This document shows, in pieces, positions 9,103 through 18,519 of a DNA stretch of 64,000 nucleotides. Both the position numbers and the translations under genes were made by a program. Within the stretch, counting starts at the first letter, position 1, and the number at the start of each line of letters is the position of its first letter. Under the pieces are notes generated by a model. That model did no database searches. It saw only the letters and a program-made list of their open reading frames with translations, and was not told where the DNA came from. Origin of the DNA: Sphingobacterium sp. UT-1RO-CII-1 (GTDB taxonomy: Bacteria > Bacteroidota > Bacteroidia > Sphingobacteriales > Sphingobacteriaceae). The DNA is taken from assembly GCF_026711005.1 (NCBI RefSeq), contig NZ_JAPPVJ010000005.1:255257-319256 (forward strand). Direction: 5' to 3'.

Positions 9103-10761
9103 CTATTTCCCATTCGAAAAAACGATATCCTGATGCACCTTTGCATCTTCCTCGATAACGACACGCAAACTCTGATTTTTAATATCCTCAGGCAAGTCTC
9201 GAAGTGTCAACACCCTAGTTTCGTAAGGCTTTAGAGGAGGAATAGCATGCTTAGCAACCACTTTCTCACCAGCAGCTCCCACAAATATTTTTAAACTTGC
9301 TTTCTTAGAGTTTTCAACTCCAAAATTTTCTATTTTCACTTCAGCTTGTATATTACCGTTATTTGCGGTTAGCACAGGTTTACGAGAAGATAATATAGCT
9401 GATTCATAGGTTATCCACGGCACTCTCGTAAAACCAAATAGCAACTCGCCCTGCTTGTTTTTTCCGATAAGTTTAGGCGCAAAATCCTCGTTATTTAACT
9501 TATGCCCTTCCGCAGCGAAAGTTACAATTGCGCCATCGGCATGTTTATCTATACGCAATGCTTTACTGCCACGTCCGAAATTAACTTCTTCAGAAATTCC
9601 AAAGCGTAAACTACTTAAATCAACATCCTGGAGAGGGTCAAAACCTTCCTCTTTTCTAATCAACAACCGCACCTCATCTTTCCCATTTTTAGGCAAGTTT
9701 TTATTAAGCATTCGCAATAAAACACCCTTGTTAAGCGGTATCATAATATGCTTTGAACTGTATTTATCGTTTCCTAAATCCTCCCATTTTATCGTGTCTA
9801 TAACTGCAAAATTAGCTTGATAAGCCCTGCCATACTCATCTTGTAGCACTTTAATCCGCTCAAACTTAAACCAATCTTCTACTTCACCATCAGCATGCCT
9901 AGCGATACCGGGGACATACGCTTCCCCTGGGTCGGTAACCCAGTTAACCCCATCTTTACTTCGTTGATAAAAAGCAATACGCCCATACCAATCATTAACA
10001 ATAAGATGGTATTGCACTTCATCTTTCCAGACCACTGGATCTTCAAACTCTCCTTCGATTGCCGGATAAACACTTTTATTTGTAACCTGATAAAAAGTAC
10101 TAAGACCATCCTCACTAAACCAGACACCACCACCACGACAAACCATTAATTGAGACCCATCCTCACGCTTAGCGAACGTCAAATTAGAAAGACCTTCTAT
10201 GATATTCCGGTCACGTGGGTCAAAACTCATTTTCTCAAATTTCCATGGCCCCATATGGCTTTTAGATCGATATGAACCTCCTGTAACAAAAATAACATAA
10301 GTGCCATCTTTTGCTTGAAATAATTCTGCATTATGCCCAGCCCCTATCGTATCAATAATAGCATAGGGCCCTTCAGGTTTATCACTTATAGTATGATAAA
10401 CTATAGAGTTAGGCCACTCCATATGTCCTTTTTCTGAAGACTCGGGCCAACCAACCACATACATATGGTATCGATCATCTTTATGCAAAATTGTCCCACA
10501 CCAGTACGAACGTTCCTTATCTTCGATACCATTATCGATATAGCGGTTCATCACTGCGTCAGCTCCCCAACTATCCTTACTTGCCTTGGTGCCCACAGGC
10601 ATATGTAAAAAACGATCTTTAAACTGTGCTCCTCTTACCAAAGACTTCCATTCCTCAGGTCGCTTACGCTCGGTGATTTCAATGTCTAAAGTTTGTGCTT
10701 GAACCGTCATTAAACATAACAACAAGGTAGCTATACTGTTAAAAAAAACTATTTTTCTCAT
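9103..10761 (-). CDS. secreted beta-propeller glycoside hydrolase-like protein (GH43/GH32-like fold)
   Basis: A 552-residue exported protein. The signal peptide is about residues 1-22 (MRKIVFFNSIATLLLCL...VQAQ). Residues ~45-310 carry repeated five-bladed propeller features seen in GH43/GH32/GH117-type proteins: DDRYHMYVVGW, HNAELFQAKDGTYVIFVTGG, GEFEDPVVWKDEVQYHLIV and AFYQRSKDGVNW. The FEDPVVW strand holds the acidic residue usual in these propellers. Residues ~420-550 form a beta-sandwich-like C-terminal domain. The exact substrate cannot be told. Two further in-frame ATGs at 10776 and 10767 lie upstream; I prefer 10761 because it starts directly with a Lys/Arg-containing signal peptide. 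It probably takes part in glycan use with the nearby fucosidase. Confidence 0.7.
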   Translation of the reverse strand: MRKIVFFNSIATLLLCLMTVQAQTLDIEITERKRPEEWKSLVRGAQFKDRFLHMPVGTKASKDSWGADAVMNRYIDNGIEDKERSYWCGTILHKDDRYHMYVVGWPESSEKGHMEWPNSIVYHTISDKPEGPYAIIDTIGAGHNAELFQAKDGTYVIFVTGGSYRSKSHMGPWKFEKMSFDPRDRNIIEGLSNLTFAKREDGSQLMVCRGGGVWFSEDGLSTFYQVTNKSVYPAIEGEFEDPVVWKDEVQYHLIVNDWYGRIAFYQRSKDGVNWVTDPGEAYVPGIARHADGEVEDWFKFERIKVLQDEYGRAYQANFAVIDTIKWEDLGNDKYSSKHIMIPLNKGVLLRMLNKNLPKNGKDEVRLLIRKEEGFDPLQDVDLSSLRFGISEEVNFGRGSKALRIDKHADGAIVTFAAEGHKLNNEDFAPKLIGKNKQGELLFGFTRVPWITYESAILSSRKPVLTANNGNIQAEVKIENFGVENSKKASLKIFVGAAGEKVVAKHAIPPLKPYETRVLTLRDLPEDIKNQSLRVVIEEDAKVHQDIVFSNGK

Positions 10762-10944
10762 GATCATATCAAACATTTATAAGAGCAAAACTAAAGCAAA
10801 CCTTCCACAGCTTTTCCCTCTATATTACCAACATATGAGCTTAAAATAACCAAATGCCCAGAAACGCTTGCGAAAGGATGTTTTTAAAATTTATTTGGTC
10901 AAATATTTGCACTACTGTATAGTATGATGACAAAGTGGATAAAC

Positions 10945-11931
10945 ATGAACAGAACAAAATTGCTCGCTGCTTTGGTAGCAACAGCAGTAGCTTCTTGTAA
11001 TTTACCTAAAAAAGATAAAGCTCAAGACGGCGAAACCTTAGCGAGTAATCCTAATACAACTATAAGCATTGCTGGCACTTATGTAAGTAGCGATTACCAA
11101 AAACGCCACGAAGGGTATGACTGGATCGGAATCATAATCCACGAAAATGCGGATAAATCTATAACAATAAAAATACGTTCAAGAGCCGACTTAAAAAAGC
11201 CCACCTGTACATTAGATGCTACAGCTGTGTCTATAACAGAAGGACAGTATAAAGCGGTATTGGAAGGTAAAACTGTGCTTTTCAGCTTTAATAACAAAAA
11301 TTTAACAATAGATGGCGAAACTGATAGCGATAGTAGCATATTGAGCTTTTATTGCTCGGGAGGAGGCTCCTTAAAAGGAAACTACCAGAAGATTGATAGC
11401 AATCTTGACAGTAGCCAAGTAGATAGCCGCACCTTTCAAAAAGTGCTTTCCCTACAGAACATAAGCTTTTCAGTGGAGTCACAACCAATTTCTGACAAAC
11501 AACAACTCACAATCACTCCGCTTGGTCTTTCTATAGACAATCGTCACTTTACACACGATATTACTGGTCAGTCCGTTGTTAATGCCGAAATTGAAGATTT
11601 AAATAAAGACGGCTTTCCCGAAATTCTGGTCTACCTACAATCGCACGGTAGCGGTAGTTATGGCAACGTAATAGCTTACTCTGTTAATAACGGAAAATCG
11701 ATGAGCCAAATAAACTTTCCGCAGGTTGCGGATAATAAAAAATTAAAAGACGGATATCAGGGACATGATGAATTTACCCTTGTAGAACATAAGCTCGTTC
11801 AACGTTTCCCTATTTATCTAAAGAATGATGTAAACGCAAACCCTACTGGTAAAACCCGTCAAATAGCGTATGAATTAAAAGATGGGGAACCTTCACCAAA
11901 GTTTATTGTAAAAGACATTACAGAATTTTAG
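10945..11931 (+). CDS. lipoprotein with C-terminal PliI-like (lysozyme inhibitor) domain
   Basis: A 328-residue predicted lipoprotein. From ATG 10945 a short signal peptide ends in the lipobox V15-A16-S17-C18; an ATG at 10924 would put seven residues before it. Residues ~40-150 form a first beta domain (GTYVSSDYQKRHEGYDWI, SFYCSGGGSLKGNY) with two cysteines. Residues ~165-328 resemble PliI, the periplasmic inhibitor of invertebrate-type lysozyme: VNAEIEDLNKDGFPEILVY, SHGSGSYGNVIAYS, GYQGHDEFTLVEHKLVQRFP and NPTGKTRQIAYEL. PliI proteins bind and block I-type lysozymes from animal hosts. The match is from memory of the family, so the role is likely but not proven. It stands alone with its own hairpin downstream. 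Confidence 0.65.
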   Translation: MNRTKLLAALVATAVASCNLPKKDKAQDGETLASNPNTTISIAGTYVSSDYQKRHEGYDWIGIIIHENADKSITIKIRSRADLKKPTCTLDATAVSITEGQYKAVLEGKTVLFSFNNKNLTIDGETDSDSSILSFYCSGGGSLKGNYQKIDSNLDSSQVDSRTFQKVLSLQNISFSVESQPISDKQQLTITPLGLSIDNRHFTHDITGQSVVNAEIEDLNKDGFPEILVYLQSHGSGSYGNVIAYSVNNGKSMSQINFPQVADNKKLKDGYQGHDEFTLVEHKLVQRFPIYLKNDVNANPTGKTRQIAYELKDGEPSPKFIVKDITEF

Positions 11932-11947
11932 ATTTATTTGTTGTTAG

Positions 11948-11987
11948 TTTCGACGCTCCCGCCCTTATGGGTGGGTGGCTGTCGAAA
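11948..11987 (+). terminator. stem-loop after the PliI-like gene
   Basis: Outer arms tttcgac (11948-11954) and gtcgaaa (11981-11987) enclose an inner 7-bp GC stem (11958-11964 with 11969-11975, loop ttat). It follows the stop at 11931 by 16 nt. It has no T-run on the plus strand; on the minus strand it would be followed by AAACTAAC. It may end transcription or stabilise the mRNA 3' end. Confidence 0.5.
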
Positions 11988-12095
11988 ACAAGTTAATATA
12001 ACGCAGGAATTAGGTAATTCTTTAGCTAAAAGAACTCTTCAATAGCACTAATTTTATCGCACAAAATGGTCATCTATTTTAAACGATAAATAATA

Positions 12096-13109
12096 GTGAA
12101 AACAATAATATTAGAAACACCCGGCAAGCTATCACTCATTCACAAAGAGTTTAATCCTTCTTTATCCCCTCGGTCTGTACTACTAAAAGTTAGGCGAGTA
12201 GCAATTTGCGGAACCGACCTCCATGCATACAAAGGAAACCAACCCTTCTTCACCTATCCACGTATATTGGGACATGAAATAGCTGGTGAAATTATAGAAG
12301 TAGGTTCAGCTATCAAGCACCTAAAGGTAGGCGACTGTTGTGCAGTTGAACCTTATAGGAACCTCACGGAAGATCAGGCAGTAAAACGAGGAAAGACCAA
12401 CTGCGGCAAAGATCTTCGTGTATTGGGCGTACATGAAGACGGAGCTATGCAAGAGTACATTATTTATGACGCAGACCTTATACACCCTGTTAATGACTTG
12501 GATTTGGATCATCTGGCACTTATAGAGCCTTTAGCTATAGGTAGACATGCTATTATGCGAGCAGATATAACAATTGATGATACAGTATTAATTGTCGGTG
12601 TAGGCCCTATAGGTTACGGTATACTTATGCAATGTGCCCTCTATAAACAAAAAGTAGCAGTTGTGGATACGAACCCAGAGAAACTCGATTTTGTAAGAAA
12701 AAACTTTCCCGAAATAACAACTATAACGTTATCTGAAACGATTTTGGAAGACTTAGAAAGTGTCTTCGATGGTGAACTACCGACCATTGTCCTTGACGCT
12801 ACGGGCAGTAAAGAGTCTATGCAAAACACATTTAATTATGCAGCAGCAGGTGGTACTATTGTATTTGTCGGTCTGTTTATAGGATCGATCACTTTTGATG
12901 ATCCTAATTTCCACAAGAAAGAACTAACACTAAAAGCGAGTAGAAATGCTACAAAAGAAGATTTTCATTCGGTGATCAACTTAATGCGAAATAGAAAACT
13001 CAATTTACAAGGCTATATCACACAAAGAATAAAATTTCTAGAACTTCCCACCATGTTTGAAAAATTATATAGAGCAGATTTAATGAAAGCCATAATTGAT
13101 TTTGATTAG
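12096..13109 (+). CDS. zinc-type alcohol dehydrogenase (MDR superfamily, sorbitol dehydrogenase-like)
   Basis: A 337-residue NAD(P)-dependent medium-chain dehydrogenase, probably oxidising a sugar acid or polyol. The start is GTG 12096, directly at the MKTIILETPG sequence common for this subgroup. Catalytic zinc ligands are visible: Cys38 in ICGTDLH, His-Glu in GHEIAGEI and the later Glu in LIEPLAIG. The Rossmann motif is GVGPIGYG (~165-172) with acidic VVDTNPE after strand 2. Unlike most relatives, the structural zinc loop is eroded: EPYRNLTEDQAVKRGKTNC keeps only one of the usual four cysteines. It is a single gene; no operon partner suggests its substrate. Confidence 0.85.
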   Translation: MKTIILETPGKLSLIHKEFNPSLSPRSVLLKVRRVAICGTDLHAYKGNQPFFTYPRILGHEIAGEIIEVGSAIKHLKVGDCCAVEPYRNLTEDQAVKRGKTNCGKDLRVLGVHEDGAMQEYIIYDADLIHPVNDLDLDHLALIEPLAIGRHAIMRADITIDDTVLIVGVGPIGYGILMQCALYKQKVAVVDTNPEKLDFVRKNFPEITTITLSETILEDLESVFDGELPTIVLDATGSKESMQNTFNYAAAGGTIVFVGLFIGSITFDDPNFHKKELTLKASRNATKEDFHSVINLMRNRKLNLQGYITQRIKFLELPTMFEKLYRADLMKAIIDFD

Positions 13110-13218
13110 CCAAAACACCAGTTCATTCTATTTATTACTTAATTACCAAAACCACCCAATGACAGTATTATGACTTTTCGTTTATTTTGCTTATACTTGG
13201 TTAAAAGAGAGGTAAATT

Positions 13219-13629
13219 ATGATACTAAAAAGAATAACAGCTATCGCAGCTGTGATTGGACTGGCTATCACCATCAGTGCATTCACAACAAATTTTCAGG
13301 AAAGCAATCCTAGACCAAGCAATTTGAAAGTATTGCCAAAAAACATTTCAAATGAAGAACTCGAAGCTACAATGAAAAGTTATAATCTAGCATTAGGTGT
13401 AAAATGCAATCATTGCCATGCGCCGAAAAGTAATGGCGAAAAAGGACTTGATTTTGCTAGCGATGCAAACCCCATCAAAGAGGTTGCTCGCCACATGATT
13501 AAAATGAACAAGCAAATTAATAAAAAATATTTCAGCAAACATCAAAAAGATGGTGTGTTTCAACAGATAGGCTGCGGCACCTGCCACAATGGAGCTGCAA
13601 CCCCAATAACTATAGCTGTTGCAAAATAG
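13219..13629 (+). CDS. small periplasmic c-type cytochrome with two CxxCH motifs
   Basis: A 136-residue exported electron carrier. An uncleaved or cleaved signal segment covers residues 1-22. Two heme-binding motifs are present, CNHCH (63-67) and CGTCH (119-123), as in the small Bacteroidota proteins related to the photosynthetic reaction centre cytochrome c subunit family. The segment HMIKMNKQINKKYF between them holds Met residues that could be axial ligands. No oxidase or dehydrogenase lies next to it, so its redox partner is unknown. Confidence 0.85.
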   Translation: MILKRITAIAAVIGLAITISAFTTNFQESNPRPSNLKVLPKNISNEELEATMKSYNLALGVKCNHCHAPKSNGEKGLDFASDANPIKEVARHMIKMNKQINKKYFSKHQKDGVFQQIGCGTCHNGAATPITIAVAK

Positions 13630-13700
13630 CAAAGACTACTCTCTAGAAATACTAAAAAGTTAGTCTTTAAACAAGATCACGCCACTTCCGGGCTAAACCA

Positions 13701-13747
13701 AGATAAAGCCTAGATATATAAAACTATTCTATATCTAGGCTTTATCT
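13701..13747. terminator. perfect 18-bp inverted repeat after the cytochrome gene
   Basis: Arms 13701-13718 (agataaagcctagatata) and 13730-13747 are perfectly complementary with an 11-nt loop. The repeat lies 70 nt past the cytochrome stop. There is no T-run after either arm, so it is an atypical terminator or an mRNA-end structure. Confidence 0.55.
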
Positions 13748-13904
13748 ATCCCCTTAAGGTTTAGACAGTCATTTTTATCACATTTTAAGGTTTTTGCTCT
13801 TCTCTTTCTCACGAATGTGTGGTATATTTAACCGACCGACATCGGTATCGGCTACTTGCATATATTTAGGTTTATCACGGACAAATTAATAGTTTACACA
13901 TAAT

Positions 13905-14186
13905 ATGAAGCCAACAATTTCTATCGAATATTGTCCAAAATGTGGCTGGATGCTTCGTGCTGCCTATATGGCACAAGAAATCCTTCAAACATTTTCTGAA
14001 GAAGTTTATGCTGTTTCCTTAATCCCCAGTGAAACAAGCGGACGTTATACCATTTGTGTAAATAAACTGGTCGTTTTTGACAGAAAATCAAGTGGGCGAT
14101 TCCCAGAAATAAAAGAACTAAAACAACTTATACGTGATCAAGTAAGCCCGGAAAAAGACTTAGGTCATTCCGACAAAAAACAGTAA
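13905..14186 (+). CDS. SelT/SelW/SelH (Rdx) family protein
   Basis: A 93-residue thioredoxin-like protein. The N-terminal beta strand is followed by the CxxC redox motif C9-P-K-C12 (IEYCPKCGWMLRA), the Cys form of the selenoprotein W active site, and a loop-helix typical of the Rdx family (AQEILQTF). The middle strand VYAVSLIPSETSGRYTICVN matches the family core. It ends 27 nt before sbcD, so the two may be co-transcribed. Its in vivo substrate is not known for bacteria. Confidence 0.85.
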   Translation: MKPTISIEYCPKCGWMLRAAYMAQEILQTFSEEVYAVSLIPSETSGRYTICVNKLVVFDRKSSGRFPEIKELKQLIRDQVSPEKDLGHSDKKQ

Positions 14187-14213
14187 CACTGGGGAGTATA
14201 GTGACTAATAAAA

Positions 14214-15440
14214 ATGAAAATATTACATACAGCCGACTGGCATTTAGGTAAACGTCTGGATTTTTTTTCGAGACTTGAAGAGCAATATGCTGTTTTGGAA
14301 GAAATTTGTGAGCTTGCCGATAAAGAACAGGTTGATGCGATCATCGTTGCAGGCGATCTATTTGATACTTTTAACCCGCCCGTAGAAGCTGTAGAATTAT
14401 TGTACCGCACATTAAGACGACTAAGCCTTAATGGTCGGCGCCCTGTTATTGCTATTGCTGGAAATCACGACAGTGCCGATCGTATTGACGCTCCAGACAG
14501 TTTGGCTTTAGAATGCGGCATTATATTCGTCGGTTATCCGTACGCGCATATTCGGAAAATTGAGATACCTGAAGGATTTACAATTACTAAAAGCGAACCT
14601 GGTTTTTTCGAAATCATGCTACCGCAATACAGTTATCCACTTCGGATACTACACACCCCTTACGCTAACGAAATTCGTCTAAAACAATACCTAGGTGCTG
14701 AAAATAAAGAACAACAATTAAACCTAGTGCTTAAAGAACATTGGCACACGCTTGCCCAAGAGTTCACCAATGCACAAGGTGTTAATATATTGACAGCTCA
14801 TCTTTACATGTTAAAGCGTGGAGGCGAGATCTTAGAAGAGCCTGAAGGGGAAAAACCAATTAAAATAGGCAACGCTGACTTGATATACTCAGACGGCATA
14901 CCCCATCAAATACAATATACTGCATTAGGACACTTACATCGTTTTCAAAATATTGGCGGACATAGCGCTCCTGTAGTATACTCCAGCAGTCCCCTTGCCT
15001 ACTCTTTTTCAGAAGCAGGACAGAAAAAGCACATAGTTATTGTTGAAGTAGAACCTGGCTTGCCCGCTATATATCGTCCCATCGAACTCAAGCAGGGAAG
15101 GCAATTATACAGAATGCGGTTTGACGACATTGACGAAGCTGTTACATGGCTTACTGACAACCCCGACACCTTGGTGGAATTGACACTTGTGAGCGAAATA
15201 TTCATAGCTGCACAAGATTTGAAAAGAATACATGACGCACATGATGGCATCATTCATATCATCCCTGTTGTTCTACAACAGCAAGCGAGTAGCCCGAGCG
15301 GAAAAACAATCAATATAGACCAAAACATAGAAGGCTTGTTCAAAGATTATTTTCAACATCGCACAGGCCAAGAGCCTAACGAAGAGCTCATGGATTTGTT
15401 AAATGAAGTGTTAAACAGTCAGACAGAAACGGAGGAATAA
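14214..15440 (+). CDS. sbcD: exonuclease subunit SbcD
   Basis: A 408-residue metallophosphoesterase, the nuclease subunit of the SbcCD (Mre11-Rad50-like) complex that cleaves hairpins and processes double-strand ends. Phosphoesterase motifs are in place: TADWHLGK (Asp8, His10), AGDLFD (Asp48), AGNHDSADR (Asn84-His85-Asp86), LTAHLYM and ALGHLHR. The length is usual. The stop lies 2 nt before the sbcC start, so the two are translated from one transcript. Confidence 0.96.
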   Translation: MKILHTADWHLGKRLDFFSRLEEQYAVLEEICELADKEQVDAIIVAGDLFDTFNPPVEAVELLYRTLRRLSLNGRRPVIAIAGNHDSADRIDAPDSLALECGIIFVGYPYAHIRKIEIPEGFTITKSEPGFFEIMLPQYSYPLRILHTPYANEIRLKQYLGAENKEQQLNLVLKEHWHTLAQEFTNAQGVNILTAHLYMLKRGGEILEEPEGEKPIKIGNADLIYSDGIPHQIQYTALGHLHRFQNIGGHSAPVVYSSSPLAYSFSEAGQKKHIVIVEVEPGLPAIYRPIELKQGRQLYRMRFDDIDEAVTWLTDNPDTLVELTLVSEIFIAAQDLKRIHDAHDGIIHIIPVVLQQQASSPSGKTINIDQNIEGLFKDYFQHRTGQEPNEELMDLLNEVLNSQTETEE

Positions 15441-15442
15441 CA

Positions 15443-18400
15443 TTGCTACCATTATATTTAAGTATCGAAGGACTATACTCCTACCAACACAAACAAGAAA
15501 TAGATTTCACCAAACTTACTGAAGCAGGCCTATTCGGCATATTTGGCAATGTAGGTTCAGGAAAATCATCTATATTGGAAGCCATTAGCTTTGCCTTATA
15601 CGGCGAAACAGAACGTCTCAATAAGCAGGAGAAACGTACATACAATATGTTAAACCTAAAATCAGACGCTGCCTACATTGTTTTCGAGTTTCTAAATTTT
15701 CAAAATCGTCATTTCCGTTTTGTAACCCAATGGAAACGTAAAAAGAAGTTTGAAGAAACCACTACGATCGAACGTCTTGCTTACGAACTAAAGGATGGTC
15801 AATGGTTACCGTTAGACTCTGCTGACGGCGCTAAGTACACCAACTTATCTTATCCTAACTTTAGAAGAACGATCATCATACCACAAGGGCAGTTTAAAGA
15901 ATTTCTCGAGTTGAAAGGGAAAGATCGATCTGATATGATGAAGGAAATATTTAATTTAGACCGATTTGACCTTGGTCCTAAAGTGTCCTTTATGCAGCGC
16001 CAAAATAACAGTAAAATCGAGCACATAAAAGGTGCTTTATCTGGTTTTGAAGCTATTAGCCCAGAGTTATTAGAGCAGAAAATGACCGATCTTAAACAGG
16101 CGCTCACCGATTTGAATAGTTTAAAAAATGAAGTCACAAAGCTTGAAGAAGAGTGTCGTATATTAAATGAAGGCAAGAAGCTCCGTCTTGACATTCAAGC
16201 CAGGCAGGCAGAGCGGGATGAACTACTCAAAGAAAAACCTCGCATTGAAAAACTAGAAAAAGAACTTCATATTTACGAAACGACAGATCGGGCCTTTAGA
16301 GAGATCTTAAGCGATACGCAACGTATTAATAAAGAAAAAGAAACGACAACACTACGTATAGAACAACTAAGTGTTAACAAAGAAAAAGCACTACAAGATA
16401 TAGCGCAAAAAGAAACTACATGGGCCGCCATAGCCGAGGAGTTTAAACATCTAGACCAATATAAAGCAGAAATAGAAGACATCAAACTATTAATCACTAT
16501 CTGTCAGAATACAATTGAAAAGAACATCTTAGAAAAACGGATCAGTGATGGCAAGCCTTTCTTAGAAAAAGTAAAACAGGAAGAAAAGACTCTTCTTGAT
16601 CGCATCAACGAACAAGAAAATAAATTAGAATTACTTAAGGCAAAAAAAACAGATACAACTGTACTCCTAGCCTTAGAAAACTGGTACCAAAACAATGACC
16701 TTCTACAGCAACAGGCACAAGAGCTCGCCGCACAGGAACTAGCTTTAAACAAAGATATCAATACACTTCTTGCGGAATTTAATACAGCAAACCTCACTCT
16801 TGAAAATTGGGAACAAAAATTACAGGAGAGCGAGCAAAAATGGTTAAAACAGCAGCTCCAACTCTTGGAAGAACAGACCCAGCTAAAAGTAAATGAAAAA
16901 CTTGCTGAATTTTCCGATAGTTTACAATCCGGCGAGGCCTGTCCGTTATGTGGCTCAAAAGACCACCCTTCGCCTATGCACATTCACGACCTGGCACGGC
17001 AGAAAGCTGTATTAAGCGATAAACTTATGAAAGTGCAGCAGGAGCTTGAATATAACAAACGACAAACAAGCCAATTGACCAAAACGGGTATCTTAATTAA
17101 AGAAAAGAAAAATACTTTAAACTTATTGCAACAGGCGCAAACCGAAAATATCAACAAACAAAACCAACAACAACAGAATTTCAGTTGGAAAGATTTTTCT
17201 CCTTTAGACAAAACTGCTTTTTTCAACTATAAAGTCCAAGGACAGGAAACAGAAAAGATAATACAGCAAATTGAAAGTGAAATAAAAACTTTACGTCTCA
17301 ACCATCAGGAAGCATTTCTTAAAGTGGAAAAATATGAAAAATCAATAAATGATTTTGAACAAAATTTACGTATTACATTAAGCCTAATAAACCAGAATCA
17401 GCAACAATTGCGTATCTTAAAGATAGACCAAACGCAAAATGAAAAGACACTGCTCGAAAAGAAGGAGAAAATACAGAGCAGAATAAAATTTTTAGAAGAA
17501 CAGTACCAAACTCTTTCATCCGAAATACAACAACTTAAAACAAACTTAGCACAGATCAATGGTGAGCGCGGTGTTTTAAAAGAACAGTTTCAAAAACTAT
17601 TTCAACAACTCAACTACCGACAATCGGAAATTGCCGGTTTACTAAACGAACATAGTTTTGAAGACATTACCCAGGTACAAAGTATCTTACAAAAAAATTT
17701 AAATAGTGAAAGCTTACGTAAAGCCATTCAAGAATTTACGGTAAACCTCAATGTATTGCTAGCTAAAATAAGCGAGCTTGAACAACAGGCTGCTCATGAC
17801 AATTTTAACGAGGTACTGTATGAAGAAAAGAGTAGTACACTTACCTTTAAAAGAAATGAATTCGAGCTAAAGCTTGGTGCAACTGCTGCCCTGGAAAAAG
17901 AATTTGAAAGATTACAGATTGAAGTTGCTAAAAAAGAAAAACTAATAGAAGAGTTTACACTATTAGACCTGAGAAAGAAAAACCTAACTACGCTAGAAAA
18001 CCTCTTCCGAGGTTCAGGTTTTGTAAATTATGTATCCAGTATACACCTACAGCGTTTGTGCGAAATAGCTAATGAGCGTTTTCATCGCTTGACTAAAAAC
18101 AATTTAAGCCTAACTATTAATGATAGTAACGAATTTGAAGTAGTAGACTTTCTTCATAATGGATATAGACGCTCAGTAAAAACTCTTTCAGGCGGGCAAA
18201 GTTTCCAAGCTTCTCTATGTTTAGCATTAGCCTTGGCAGAAAACATTCAAATCATTAATAAAGCTGATAAAAACTTTTTCTTTATTGATGAGGGCTTCGG
18301 CACATTAGACGCCGACAGTATGAATACTGTGTTTGAAACTTTGCAATACTTACACAAAGAGAATCGTATCGTTGGTATTATATCCCACGTCGAGGAATTA

Positions 18401-18475
18401 AAAGAGCGAATACCAAAGTCAATCACTATTATGAACGATGCCGAACACGGCAGTCGCATACATGTTAACGAATGA
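15443..18475 (+). CDS. sbcC: exonuclease subunit SbcC
   Basis: A 1010-residue SMC-like ATPase, partner of SbcD. The N-terminal Walker A is GNVGSGKSS (35-43). Two long coiled-coil arms flank a zinc hook CPLC at 500-503. The C-terminal lobe holds the signature TLSGGQSFQASLCLALALAE and Walker B FFFIDEGFGTLDAD. The start is TTG 15443: MLPLYLSIEGLYSYQ is the normal N-terminus, no ATG exists nearby, and GGAGG at 15431-15435 gives a good ribosome-binding site, which is unusual for this organism. Confidence 0.96.
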   Translation: MLPLYLSIEGLYSYQHKQEIDFTKLTEAGLFGIFGNVGSGKSSILEAISFALYGETERLNKQEKRTYNMLNLKSDAAYIVFEFLNFQNRHFRFVTQWKRKKKFEETTTIERLAYELKDGQWLPLDSADGAKYTNLSYPNFRRTIIIPQGQFKEFLELKGKDRSDMMKEIFNLDRFDLGPKVSFMQRQNNSKIEHIKGALSGFEAISPELLEQKMTDLKQALTDLNSLKNEVTKLEEECRILNEGKKLRLDIQARQAERDELLKEKPRIEKLEKELHIYETTDRAFREILSDTQRINKEKETTTLRIEQLSVNKEKALQDIAQKETTWAAIAEEFKHLDQYKAEIEDIKLLITICQNTIEKNILEKRISDGKPFLEKVKQEEKTLLDRINEQENKLELLKAKKTDTTVLLALENWYQNNDLLQQQAQELAAQELALNKDINTLLAEFNTANLTLENWEQKLQESEQKWLKQQLQLLEEQTQLKVNEKLAEFSDSLQSGEACPLCGSKDHPSPMHIHDLARQKAVLSDKLMKVQQELEYNKRQTSQLTKTGILIKEKKNTLNLLQQAQTENINKQNQQQQNFSWKDFSPLDKTAFFNYKVQGQETEKIIQQIESEIKTLRLNHQEAFLKVEKYEKSINDFEQNLRITLSLINQNQQQLRILKIDQTQNEKTLLEKKEKIQSRIKFLEEQYQTLSSEIQQLKTNLAQINGERGVLKEQFQKLFQQLNYRQSEIAGLLNEHSFEDITQVQSILQKNLNSESLRKAIQEFTVNLNVLLAKISELEQQAAHDNFNEVLYEEKSSTLTFKRNEFELKLGATAALEKEFERLQIEVAKKEKLIEEFTLLDLRKKNLTTLENLFRGSGFVNYVSSIHLQRLCEIANERFHRLTKNNLSLTINDSNEFEVVDFLHNGYRRSVKTLSGGQSFQASLCLALALAENIQIINKADKNFFFIDEGFGTLDADSMNTVFETLQYLHKENRIVGIISHVEELKERIPKSITIMNDAEHGSRIHVNE

Positions 18476-18519
18476 ACGATAATACCCGCTTTTTTATAGA
18501 ATAATATTAACTTCGTGTT

